Shown here piece after piece: positions 8,400 to 16,667 of a stretch of 64,000 bases of DNA. This DNA comes from Colwellia echini. Lineage in GTDB: Bacteria > Pseudomonadota > Gammaproteobacteria > Enterobacterales > Alteromonadaceae. The notes below the pieces were generated by a model, which saw only the letters and a program-made list of their open reading frames with translations, did no database searches and was not told the origin of the DNA. Position 1 is the first letter of the stretch. The number at the start of each line of letters is the position of its first letter. The stretch is from NCBI RefSeq assembly GCF_002843355.2, contig NZ_PJAI02000006.1, positions 124,001 through 188,000 of the forward strand, written 5' to 3'. Position numbers and translations under genes: made by a program.

Positions 8400-9320
8400 T
8401 TAATGTTGCTTTGGATCGAGCGCGTCACGTAAACCGTCGCCCAGGTAGTTAAAACAAAATAGCGTTAAAATCATAAAGCTAGCAGGCACTAAAAGCTGCC
8501 AAATTGCTACTTCCATGGTTTGCGCGCCTTCTTGTAGTAATGCTCCCCATGAGGTCATTGGCTCTTGTACACCTAAGCCAAGAAAACTTAAAAAGGATTC
8601 AAATAAAATCATCCCAGGCACTAATAAAGTAGCGTACACCACAACAACACCAAGCACATTAGGTACAATATGACGGGTGATAATTTTCCAGTTACTTACC
8701 CCACATACTTGTGCGGCTTCAATAAAGGCTTTACCTTTTAAACTCAAGGTTTGACCGCGAACTATCCGTGCTACGTCTAACCAAGAAACGCAACCAATAG
8801 CGACAAAAATCAAAAAGATATTACGACCAAAAAAAGTGACTAAAAGAATAACTAAAAACATGAATGGCATAGAAGCGAGAATTTCTAAAACGCGCATCAT
8901 TATTCTATCGGTATTACCGCCAATAAAGCCGGACGCTGCACCATACAAAGTACCTATTAAAACCGCGACTAGGGCACCTAAAATACCTACCAAAATTGAA
9001 ATACGTCCGCCAATTAGTACCCGCATATATAGGTCGCGGCCTAATGAATCGGTTCCTAAATAATGTCCATTTTGCCAATTAGGGCCGGTATGAATATTTG
9101 GCCAGTCTGCCATATCAAAACCGTGCGCGCCGAATAATGGCCCAAACAACACGGCAATAATAATAAAACTAAGAATGTACACGCTGATCATTGCTGCGCG
9201 GTTGGCTTTAAATCGACGCCAAACGTCTTGCCATACACTGCGGCCATGTACTTCAATTCCTTGCGTTATATCTACAGAAAGACTCTCGATCGCTTGGCTA
9301 TTTTTTGCTTTATTTATCAT
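8400..9320 (-). CDS. oppC: Oligopeptide ABC transporter permease OppC
   Basis: A 306-residue inner-membrane permease. It closely follows the enterobacterial OppC pattern: N-terminal VEVHGRSVWQDVWRRFKANR-type segment, the HYLGTDSLGRDLYMRVLIGG box, the EAA loop (EAAQVCGVSNWKIITRHIVPN) that contacts the ATPase, and C-terminal GDGLRDALDPK. About six membrane segments are visible. It pairs with OppB to form the translocation pore. The start ATG at 9320 has GGAG 8 nt upstream. It lies 12 bp from oppB and 10 bp from the fused ATPase gene, so the three are surely co-transcribed. Confidence 0.95.
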   Translation of the reverse strand: MINKAKNSQAIESLSVDITQGIEVHGRSVWQDVWRRFKANRAAMISVYILSFIIIAVLFGPLFGAHGFDMADWPNIHTGPNWQNGHYLGTDSLGRDLYMRVLIGGRISILVGILGALVAVLIGTLYGAASGFIGGNTDRIMMRVLEILASMPFMFLVILLVTFFGRNIFLIFVAIGCVSWLDVARIVRGQTLSLKGKAFIEAAQVCGVSNWKIITRHIVPNVLGVVVVYATLLVPGMILFESFLSFLGLGVQEPMTSWGALLQEGAQTMEVAIWQLLVPASFMILTLFCFNYLGDGLRDALDPKQH

Positions 9321-9332
9321 GAGTTTTTCTCC

Positions 9333-10256
9333 TTACTCATAACGGATTTTAGGGTCGATAGCGGCTAATAAAATATCGACAATCGCGTTAAAGGTAATGG
9401 TTAAAGCGCCAATTAGTATGGTTAAACCAAGCACTAATGAATAGTCTCGATTTAAAGCGCCATTAACAAATAATTTGCCTAATCCAGGTAAACCAAAAAT
9501 AGTTTCGATAACCACTGAACCTGTAATAATACCGACAAATGCAGGTCCCATATAAGATAATACGGGTAGTAGTGCAGGGCGTAAGGCATGGCGTAATATT
9601 ATGGTTGAGTAAGGTAAGCCTTTCGCTTTAGCGGTGCGAATAAAATTAGAGCTTAATGTTTCAATCATAGAGCCGCGGGTAATACGGGCAAATGAAGCAA
9701 TATATAGTAAAGACATGCTTAACATGGGTAATAAAATGTACTGCCAACTGCCGCCTTGCCAACCGCCCGCAGGTAACCAACCAAGTTCTATTGAGAATAT
9801 ATAAATAAGCACGGGCGCTAATACAAAAGAGGGCATAATAACGCCAAGCATTGCAGTAGACATCATAGTGTAATCAAGCCAAGTATTTTGTTTTAATGCT
9901 GCTAAGGTGCCAATGGCAACGCCAACAATGGTGGTAAAGATAAACGCCAATAAACCTATAGTGGCAGAAACAGGGAGTGCTTGTTCAATTAGCTCGTTAA
10001 CTGAATAGTCTTTATATTTAAAAGACGGGCCAAAATCGCCTTGTAATATATTACCTAAATAGGTGAAATACTGCTCGTGAATCGGTTTATTTAAGCCATA
10101 TTCTGCTTCTATTTTTTCAACGATTTGCGGAGGTAAACCACGCTCACTAGAAAGTGGGCTGCCGGGAGCCAAACGCATCATAAAAAAAGATAAAGTGATT
10201 AATATCAATAATGTCGGTATGGCTTCTAAGAAGCGCTTAATAATAAATTTATACAT
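9333..10256 (-). CDS. oppB: Oligopeptide ABC transporter permease OppB
   Basis: A 307-residue permease nearly co-linear with E. coli OppB (306 residues). It has N-terminal KRFLEAIPTLLILITLSFFM, the DFGPSFKYKDYSVNELI segment, the EAA-type loop around FIRTAKAKGLPYSTIILRHA, and the C terminus NAIVDILLAAIDPKIRY. Six transmembrane helices are apparent. It forms the inner-membrane channel with OppC. It is the second gene of the oppA-oppB-oppC-oppDF operon, 57 bp behind oppA, a gap that could hold a weak attenuator, though no clear hairpin was seen. The Shine-Dalgarno sequence before the ATG at 10256 is weak. Confidence 0.95.
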   Translation of the reverse strand: MYKFIIKRFLEAIPTLLILITLSFFMMRLAPGSPLSSERGLPPQIVEKIEAEYGLNKPIHEQYFTYLGNILQGDFGPSFKYKDYSVNELIEQALPVSATIGLLAFIFTTIVGVAIGTLAALKQNTWLDYTMMSTAMLGVIMPSFVLAPVLIYIFSIELGWLPAGGWQGGSWQYILLPMLSMSLLYIASFARITRGSMIETLSSNFIRTAKAKGLPYSTIILRHALRPALLPVLSYMGPAFVGIITGSVVIETIFGLPGLGKLFVNGALNRDYSLVLGLTILIGALTITFNAIVDILLAAIDPKIRYE

Positions 10257-10313
10257 AGATATATTTGCTCTTATTCTTGATATCTGTTGAGACTGCTACA
10301 ATTACTTGAACAT

Positions 10314-12005
10314 TCATTCTTTGTGGGTATCTGCCACTTTATACATTAATTTACTTGGAATAATATCTAGCGCATTATTCATTGAATAGCCACGAATATT
10401 CGGGCTCACTAAGCGTGCTAATACATAGTGGTAAATAGGAATAATAGGCATATCCTCTGCCAACATAGCTTCAGCTTCTTTGTAGGCTTGTTGTCTGTCT
10501 TTGTTTGATGTTGCTTGTAATGCGCGATTTAAAATAGCGTCGTAGGCTTCACTTTTATAATGCATATCATTTGACGAGTTAGTTGACATTAACAAGGTAA
10601 GAAAAGTTGATGGTTCATTGTAGTCACCACACCAGCCTGAACGGGTAACTTGAAATGTGCCAAAACGGCGGGTGTCTAAATAGGTTTTCCATTCTTCGTT
10701 TATCAAAGATATTTTAACGCCCAGAGCTTGTTTCCATAATTGACGTACCGCTGTCGCTATTTTTTTATGGTTTTCGCTGGTGTTATAAAGTAGTTCAAAT
10801 TCTAGTGGATTATCTTCATCATACCCTGCCTCTTTTAATAAGCGTCTCGCTTCAGTATCACGTTTTTCTTGGCTCCACGTTGCATAGTCTGGTAAATCGG
10901 CAACCATATCAGCGGTTTTGTCTGGGGTAAAATAATAAGCTGGTGATTCACCTTTACCGGTAATGTAGTGAGTAATAATGTCACGATCTAACGCGTAAGA
11001 TAATGCTTTTCGAATGCGAACATCGTCAAATGGTGGGTTAGTTACTCTAATGCCATAATAATAAGTACACAGTAGCGGAGAAATACGTAGCGAATCGCTG
11101 TGCTCTTTGGTTAAGCGTGAATAATGCTCATTAGGAACTTGCGACGTAATATCAATTTCACCGCTTAAAAAACGATTCATTTCTGCTACTTGGTTTTCAA
11201 TAGGTAAGTAAGATACTTGTTCAATGATGACTTGATCGGCATCCATATAATGAGGGTTTTTTTCCAGAACGATACGCTCGTTTACCGTCCATTTCTTTAA
11301 GTTATATGCGCCGTTACCTACAAAGTTTTCTGCGCGAGTCCATTTATTGCCAAATTTTTCAATGGTTGCCTTATGAACTGGTTTTACTGGGGTATGCACC
11401 AACATTTTTGGGAAATAAGGTATTGATTCTGTTAACTTAACCTGTAAAGTGAAATCATCGAGCGCCTTTACTTCCAGAGTTTCTGGCTTTTTATTGCCTT
11501 TAATTATCTCTGCAGCATTTTGCATGGTGGTCATTTCTAGATACCAGGCATAAGGAGAGGCGGTGTTAGGGTCAACTAAACGGCGCCAACTATAAACAAA
11601 ATCATCAGCGGTAACGGGATCACCATTAGACCAAAGTGCGTCTTTTCTTAAATAGAAGGTAAAGGTTTTATTGTCTTGGGTTGTCCAACGCTCTGCAATT
11701 AAAGGAATTAAATTCCCATTTTCATCTTCTGTGGTTAATCCTTCCATTAGATCATGAAGCACGGTACCTGCAGTAGCCCCCTCTATTTTATGTGGGTCTA
11801 ACGACGCAACTTCAGCACCAACTCCGCGCACTAGATGTTGCTCTTTTGCTAATTTAATACCGTTAGGTACATTGGCAGCCTGTGCAGATATAAACGGTAG
11901 GGTAAAAATAAAGAATAATATGCATCGGTAAAAGCAATGAGTAAAACTTGGAAAAGTATTATAAGCAAAATGATGAAGGAAACTGGTTAACTGTTTGGCG
12001 TGCAT
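10314..12005 (-). CDS. oppA: Periplasmic oligopeptide-binding protein OppA
   Basis: A 563-residue family-5 solute-binding protein. The mature part tracks E. coli OppA closely: SLDPHKIEGATAGTVLHDLMEGL, WSNGDPVTADDFVYSWRRLVDPNTASPYA, LCTYYYGI, LLYNTSENHKKIA and AGWCGDYNEPSTFL are all conserved OppA segments. It captures peptides in the periplasm and delivers them to OppBC. The N terminus carries an unusually long n-region (about 25 residues) before the hydrophobic core, with cleavage after AQA near residue 43. AAGG precedes the ATG at 12005. It is the first and presumably most expressed gene of the operon, divergent from an unrecognised membrane protein gene. The 208-bp divergent region shows no operator that I can name. 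Confidence 0.95.
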   Translation of the reverse strand: MHAKQLTSFLHHFAYNTFPSFTHCFYRCILFFIFTLPFISAQAANVPNGIKLAKEQHLVRGVGAEVASLDPHKIEGATAGTVLHDLMEGLTTEDENGNLIPLIAERWTTQDNKTFTFYLRKDALWSNGDPVTADDFVYSWRRLVDPNTASPYAWYLEMTTMQNAAEIIKGNKKPETLEVKALDDFTLQVKLTESIPYFPKMLVHTPVKPVHKATIEKFGNKWTRAENFVGNGAYNLKKWTVNERIVLEKNPHYMDADQVIIEQVSYLPIENQVAEMNRFLSGEIDITSQVPNEHYSRLTKEHSDSLRISPLLCTYYYGIRVTNPPFDDVRIRKALSYALDRDIITHYITGKGESPAYYFTPDKTADMVADLPDYATWSQEKRDTEARRLLKEAGYDEDNPLEFELLYNTSENHKKIATAVRQLWKQALGVKISLINEEWKTYLDTRRFGTFQVTRSGWCGDYNEPSTFLTLLMSTNSSNDMHYKSEAYDAILNRALQATSNKDRQQAYKEAEAMLAEDMPIIPIYHYVLARLVSPNIRGYSMNNALDIIPSKLMYKVADTHKE

Positions 12006-12213
12006 ATTCGACCTTTGTTTTGGGCTTTTACTGGAGATCTTGCTCTACGGCAAGTGTTGTGAGGCTATAGTATTGGCTGAAAAAGGGGGCAAGAGCAAGT
12101 GGCAATACAAAATAAAAGGGTGGGATGAATGTTTTAATTTTACGGGGTGGCAATATTAGTGTCATAAAACTGTTATAAAATGTTCTTTTTTCAATAGTTA
12201 AAAGTTATCAGGC

Positions 12214-13191
12214 ATGCTGGCATTCGACCCTACACTCGCTTCTACTATAAAAAAGACTCACGAAAGCCGTTTTATTAAAATAATTAAAATACTCATGCTA
12301 TTGTTAGTGGTTATTGTGACTTTATTTCTGTTAACGCCATCTACAGTTACGCCTTTGACATTGGATAATTTACACAGCTATCAATGTCAGGTAAAAAAAG
12401 CTGTAACGGATAATTCTTCTAATTACTCCCCTAATGAAGCACCGAACAAGTTGTCTACTAGGCAATCTACTAAGTCACCTACTAAGTCAGTAAGTAAATT
12501 ATCAGTACACTTTCCGTCAGCAATACTCGCTAAGCAATACGCGAATCATTTATGTGATCAAACATTAGTCGCTAGGTCTTACAATGAAGTGGAAGTGTCT
12601 TGGTTACCTCGAGAAAAAATTAATAGTGATTACCTTTTACAACAAAAATTTGATGTGATGTTTAGTCGTAAGCATGTAATGCAGGGCTTGTTACCTAGTT
12701 TTAATCATTTTTACCAAGAGGTGTTAACGTTTCCTAATTATTCAGTGTATTGGTTTAGTAATAACGTAATGGATAATGTTGATTTGAAGCAATATAACAT
12801 TGGCTTGGTTAGTGATAGTCAAAGCCAATCAAGCCACCAATTACCGATTAAATATTTACGCCAGTCTGGGTATCAGTTAAATGAGTTAGCTATTCATTAT
12901 TATTCAAATAAAGGCGGGTTATTAAAAGCTTTTTTACGGGGAGAGGTTGATATTATCCCAAGTGTAAAAGGTATTCCCGTTTTATCAGATTGGCCGGCAG
13001 AGCATTTATTGTTAATAGATGATACAGCGCCATTAGGTAGTGTTTATGTTAGCAAGCAAGTTAAGCCCGATTTTATTTGTACTATTCAACAATCTTTTAC
13101 CTTGCTCAAGCCTGTTTTAGCAAGGTTAACGCAAGAACCAATTCATATAAATGACTGTAATAAATTGAATGAAATATTTATTGAAAACTAA
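12214..13191 (+). CDS. Unrecognised single-span membrane protein with a binding-protein-like periplasmic domain
   Basis: A 325-residue protein with no confident family. It has a short cytoplasmic N terminus (about 1-22), one membrane helix (about 23-43), then a S/T/K/P-rich linker (about 63-92) and a periplasmic domain (about 93-325). Segments such as FDVMFSRKHVMQGL, YNIGLVSDSQSQSSHQLPIKYL and GLLKAFLRGEVDIIPSV resemble the layout of type-2 periplasmic binding folds (SBP_bac_3/PhnD-like), which is inference only. It is divergent from oppA and overlaps or abuts the next membrane protein gene, suggesting co-translation. A signal-input role for the pair is possible. The ATG at 12214 has AGG close upstream. 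Confidence 0.6.
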   Translation: MLAFDPTLASTIKKTHESRFIKIIKILMLLLVVIVTLFLLTPSTVTPLTLDNLHSYQCQVKKAVTDNSSNYSPNEAPNKLSTRQSTKSPTKSVSKLSVHFPSAILAKQYANHLCDQTLVARSYNEVEVSWLPREKINSDYLLQQKFDVMFSRKHVMQGLLPSFNHFYQEVLTFPNYSVYWFSNNVMDNVDLKQYNIGLVSDSQSQSSHQLPIKYLRQSGYQLNELAIHYYSNKGGLLKAFLRGEVDIIPSVKGIPVLSDWPAEHLLLIDDTAPLGSVYVSKQVKPDFICTIQQSFTLLKPVLARLTQEPIHINDCNKLNEIFIEN

Positions 13192-14443
13192 TAATCAAAT
13201 TAAAATGAAATATACACTTAAGTATTTTTTACTTTTAACAAGTATTTTTGTTTTGTTGACTTTAATAAGCCATTTACGACTTTATAGTGCAGTAAAAGCG
13301 CAGCTAAGTTTGCAACTTCCTGCAACACTTAACAGTGCTTTAGTTAATAGCTTTAATAACGAAGATCAACTAAATAAAATAGCGGATAAAATAGTTTTAT
13401 CGAATCAACGTATTAGTGTTGATAACCCTTTGCCTTTACCATTAGTGAATTTTATATCACTTGAGCATCTTAAGTTTTCATTAAGTTCAACCGGCCCTAA
13501 AAATTCAAATGAGGGCTCTACTGCGGCTTCAGTAGAGCACAATGAGATAAATCACATTGATGGCTTTAATCAACTCAGTTGGCAAAATGGCAGTGAATTA
13601 GTTCAAGCAGAATTTTTATTGACGTATCAATTTAATATGTTCAATACAATAATAATCAGTTTATTGCTTAGCTCATTATTAAGCTATTTGTTTTATTTAT
13701 TACCAAATAAGCAAAGACAAGAAGCTAAACAGTGGCAAGACAATATTGAGCAAGCGGGTGTTAATAAAACGCTCGCGGTAAAGCTTGCTAAGCTAATAAT
13801 AAGCCAAGAAGCTGCTGCCAACTCAAATGACAATAACTTGCACGATAGCAGCATAAACATTAATGCCTTACCACGCATAGTAACCTTATGTATAGAAAGA
13901 GGTTTATTAACTGATGAGATTGCACTTGCATTGATAAAAGCCGAACCATTACCGATAGCTCATGAACAACAATTATGGTTTATTAAAGCGTTAGAGCACC
14001 AACATACTGTTGAGTCAGCATTGATTATTGCCAAAAGTGATGAGCAATTGAGTTTTAATTTATCTGCTAAAACAATTACAGCGCACGGCTTAACTATAAC
14101 GTTAACTGCCACACCGTTATTTTATTATTATTGGTATGCGCAGCGCGCTATTTCTCAACTTCCTTTGTATGTAAATCCTTCACAGACACAACCAGATCGT
14201 AAACAAGGTGAGTTATTAGCTACTATCATGCTCGAATATAATGGTCACAGCAAAGCGATGAATGATCTATCGCAAAATGGCCTAAAAGCTAAAGCGTTGG
14301 AGTTAAACCGTAATAAGATTAAAGATGAGCTGATGGCATTATTAGGTGATTTAGCTAGCCCTTATTTGTTAATAAAAGAGCGAGATTTAAAAACAACACG
14401 CTATAAATATGGTTTTTCTACTGATTTAAAAATACTGCTGTAG
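13169..14443 (+). CDS. Unrecognised two-span membrane protein with a cytoplasmic C-terminal domain
   Basis: A protein of up to 424 residues. It has two hydrophobic segments, about 16-36 and 155-175, with an intervening periplasmic domain and a roughly 250-residue cytoplasmic region. The last 110 residues (from about 308) read weakly like a winged-helix transcription-factor domain: a strand-rich start with ITAHGLTITLTATPLF, then a basic helix and a TTRYKYGF end that recalls the GxGY wing of OmpR-type domains. This is a guess. Two starts are possible: ATG at 13169, overlapping the upstream gene by 23 nt, or ATG at 13205, 13 bp after its stop. Neither has a good Shine-Dalgarno sequence. It is probably translationally coupled to the gene before it. 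Confidence 0.6.
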   Translation: MKYLLKTNNQIKMKYTLKYFLLLTSIFVLLTLISHLRLYSAVKAQLSLQLPATLNSALVNSFNNEDQLNKIADKIVLSNQRISVDNPLPLPLVNFISLEHLKFSLSSTGPKNSNEGSTAASVEHNEINHIDGFNQLSWQNGSELVQAEFLLTYQFNMFNTIIISLLLSSLLSYLFYLLPNKQRQEAKQWQDNIEQAGVNKTLAVKLAKLIISQEAAANSNDNNLHDSSININALPRIVTLCIERGLLTDEIALALIKAEPLPIAHEQQLWFIKALEHQHTVESALIIAKSDEQLSFNLSAKTITAHGLTITLTATPLFYYYWYAQRAISQLPLYVNPSQTQPDRKQGELLATIMLEYNGHSKAMNDLSQNGLKAKALELNRNKIKDELMALLGDLASPYLLIKERDLKTTRYKYGFSTDLKILL

Positions 14444-14479
14444 TTCCTTACTTATATATCATGATCTCCGTTTTTATTG

Positions 14480-14523
14480 GGTTAAGAGATATCTCGATGC
14501 AGTAAAGAGATATCTCTTTAACC
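14480..14523. repeat. Paired GAGATATCTC palindromes forming a larger inverted repeat
   Basis: The perfect palindrome GAGATATCTC occurs at 14486-14495 and again at 14507-14516, with starts exactly 21 bp apart, two helical turns. The flanks extend the match: GGTTAAGAGATATCTC on the left pairs with GAGATATCTCTTTAACC on the right with one bulge, so the whole can also fold as one hairpin. There is no immediate T-run. It lies 37 bp after an upstream stop codon and 62 bp before the surE-like start, so it could be a dimeric operator pair or a terminator variant. Confidence 0.6.
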
Positions 14524-14584
14524 AAACTGTCATCTTTTTAAACTACTTTGTTTGCGTCTACTTAACTCAAACAGAGAAATACCT

Positions 14585-15580
14585 ATGAAAATTAAAACAC
14601 TACTTGGCAGTTCATTAATTGGCTTATGTTTAAGCCAGCCAGCTTCAGCATTAAATATTGTATTAACCAACGATGATGGTTGGGACACACATAATATTAA
14701 AACTTTATTTACTCAATTAAAGTCAGGAGGTCATGATGTAGTTATGGCTGCACCTTGTATCGGACAAAGTGGTAAGGGCGGCGCTGTTGAATTTTTAAAA
14801 GCAGTGAATATAGACCGCAGTCAAATCGCAGACAATAAAGCCTGTATTGGTGAAACCGATGAAACCTTAGCATATGAAGATTTTAGTAACGGTACGCCAG
14901 TAATGGCTGCTTTATATGGTATTGATGTTCTAGCTCAAGAAAAATGGAGCGCTGCACCTGATTTATTAATATCAGGACCAAATGAAGGTAATAACTTAGG
15001 TTATCTAACTAATAATTCAGGTACTTTAGGTGCCGCTAACGTTGCTATTGCTCGTGGTATTCCTGCTATTGCGGTAAGTGCGCATATGGACGATGAAAAT
15101 ACGGAAGCGATGGCAAAAGTGGTGGTAGATATTGTTGCTGAATTAATCGCAAATCAAAAAGAAGGGCAGGCGTTGTTACCAGCATTTACCGGATTAAATG
15201 TAAATACTCCTGCAGACTCTGCTAATCATCAAGGTTATGTTTTTAGCCGCGTAGGTTGGAATTCAGGTAATGTTGATGTGCAATTTGTTGACGACATGTC
15301 ACAAGACCAAACGGTAATGGGCTATGTTGCACAAGGTATTTTAGCAGCAGGTTATGCACCAGATATGGCAACGGCAATGCAGATAGCGCAAAGTCAATAT
15401 GCAGGTAAAGGTGGCGTTTCTATTGCTGATGGTGGTCTTGTAAACGACAATAATGCCAATAGTGAAGGCGTATTATTAGAGCAAGGTTACGTTACAATTA
15501 GTACGATTGAAGCAAACGTACAGGCCACTTCAGCCAAAACAGCCTTAATGGAATTAAAGCTAAATGGTTTAATAAAATAA
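14585..15580 (+). CDS. Exported SurE-like 5'/3'-nucleotidase (acid phosphatase)
   Basis: A 331-residue protein of the SurE phosphatase family. The N-terminal metal motif reads LTNDDGWDTHNI (N29, D30, D31), and the second family motif reads SGPNEGNNLGYLTNNSGTLGAA, with the Asn and Ser-Gly-Thr of the active site. SurE enzymes remove phosphate from nucleoside monophosphates in a divalent-metal-dependent reaction. Unlike the cytosolic E. coli enzyme (253 residues), this one has a clear signal peptide (MKIKTLLGSSLIGLCLSQPASA, cleavage near residue 22) and a C-terminal extension, so it should act in the periplasm or outside. The frame is open to a TTG at 14552, but the ATG at 14585 begins the signal peptide and has AGAGA upstream. 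It is followed 14 bp later by a lipoprotein gene. Confidence 0.85.
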   Translation: MKIKTLLGSSLIGLCLSQPASALNIVLTNDDGWDTHNIKTLFTQLKSGGHDVVMAAPCIGQSGKGGAVEFLKAVNIDRSQIADNKACIGETDETLAYEDFSNGTPVMAALYGIDVLAQEKWSAAPDLLISGPNEGNNLGYLTNNSGTLGAANVAIARGIPAIAVSAHMDDENTEAMAKVVVDIVAELIANQKEGQALLPAFTGLNVNTPADSANHQGYVFSRVGWNSGNVDVQFVDDMSQDQTVMGYVAQGILAAGYAPDMATAMQIAQSQYAGKGGVSIADGGLVNDNNANSEGVLLEQGYVTISTIEANVQATSAKTALMELKLNGLIK

Positions 15581-15594
15581 TGGAAAGTTTAACA

Positions 15595-16272
15595 ATGAAA
15601 AAATTATTACTTCCTAGTGTGATATTAGCATTACTTGCTGGCTGTGATGACAGTGAAAAAAATGCTGTTATTGAAGCGTCACCACAAGAAAATTATGAAA
15701 CGTTATTAGCAACTTATCTTGGCACTTATCAAGTGGCTTATGAAATAGAAAGCAATGTTTTGTTAGCAACATTGGCTATCCATCAGCATGATGCGACATT
15801 ACGTTTAACTGATGGAAACGAGAATGTTCAAGTTATTAGCGGCGATTACTCGGTTAATGAAGATACTAACCAAACAAGTATCAGCTTTGCTGATCTGGGT
15901 CAGTGTAGCCTTGTTGAACAAAGTGTTAGCTGTGAACTGCAAAGTCAATCATTAGTCTTGTCAACTACTAGCGATACGACTAACTTATCGCTTACTGAAT
16001 TAGCGGGTAATTATCAGTTAGTAAATAATGGTGATAATTACACGGTAACTATCGACGCGGCAGGTGATTTTACAGGGCTTGTTAATAATTGTGAGGTGAC
16101 AGGTAGTATCACTGTTGACTCAGGACCCGTGATAGAAATTAGTCAAAACGCCAGCTGTAATATTGAAGAAACCATTGGTTATATTACTAGCGACTCTTTA
16201 TATCAAGAAAATGACACATTGAATGTAGCGTTACCTAATTCGATTTTATCGGGTTATTGGTTCAAAGCTTAA
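15595..16272 (+). CDS. Small lipoprotein of unknown function
   Basis: About 225 residues, beginning MKKLLLPSVILALLAGCDDS: a type II signal peptide with lipobox LLAGC, so the mature protein is lipid-anchored at Cys16. The Asp at +2 (CDD) would favour retention at the inner membrane under the Lol +2 rule known from E. coli. The body is strand-rich with paired cysteines (QCSLVEQSVSC; NNCEVTG; ASCNIEE) that suggest disulfides. There are two similar beta-repeat segments and no catalytic motif that I recognise. The ATG at 15595 has GGAAAG just upstream and is preferred over an ATG at 15580 that overlaps the preceding stop. It is co-transcribed with the surE-like gene and followed by a terminator. 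Confidence 0.75.
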   Translation: MKKLLLPSVILALLAGCDDSEKNAVIEASPQENYETLLATYLGTYQVAYEIESNVLLATLAIHQHDATLRLTDGNENVQVISGDYSVNEDTNQTSISFADLGQCSLVEQSVSCELQSQSLVLSTTSDTTNLSLTELAGNYQLVNNGDNYTVTIDAAGDFTGLVNNCEVTGSITVDSGPVIEISQNASCNIEETIGYITSDSLYQENDTLNVALPNSILSGYWFKA

Positions 16273-16342
16273 CAGTTAATAGTTATGGATTATTAGTTAT
16301 GGGTTATTAGTTAATAGTAACGAGTAAAAGCAAAGTATAGAT

Positions 16343-16384
16343 AAAGCCCTATTGCCAATGGATTCCAATGGAGTAGGGCTTTTT
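16343..16384 (+). terminator. Intrinsic terminator after the surE-like/lipoprotein pair
   Basis: Perfect 9-bp arms AAAGCCCTA and TAGGGCTTT with a 22-nt loop, ending in four T residues. It lies 71 bp beyond the lipoprotein stop. The remaining 283 bp up to the kinase gene hold no gene. Confidence 0.8.
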
Positions 16385-16585
16385 AAATTGTGATTTCACT
16401 TTAAAAAGACCGCTAACCTTGCCGATTAGAAGTAATAAATGTCTGCTACAAATTAATATTAATCATCTGTATGCCAATAATTTTCCGCTGCTTACCTTTT
16501 AGGTTACTTAACCCAAACTGAGGTTGTCTGTAGCTATCATTAACTCGATTTCAGATTAACTAACATAGATGTTGTGATCATAAAG

Positions 16586-16657
16586 TACTCTCTCGTTCAT
16601 CTAAATTTCAGCTATACTAGGTTGATAACATATAATAAATTAGCTATTTAGAGAGTA
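16586..16657. promoter_or_regulatory. Inverted repeat flanking the presumed kinase promoter
   Basis: TACTCTCT at 16586-16593 and AGAGAGTA at 16650-16657 form a perfect 8-bp inverted repeat 56 bp apart. It brackets A+T-rich DNA with several possible -10 boxes (TATACT near 16613, TATAAT near 16632), and the right arm lies 10 bp before the kinase start. It could be a paired operator or chance. Confidence 0.3.
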
Positions 16658-16667
16658 TATATAAAGA

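Noticed and set aside
8390-8428. Upstream ATG for the fused OppDF gene
   Set aside because: It would overlap oppC by 29 bp and lacks a ribosome site. The ATG at 8389 has AAGGAA upstream.
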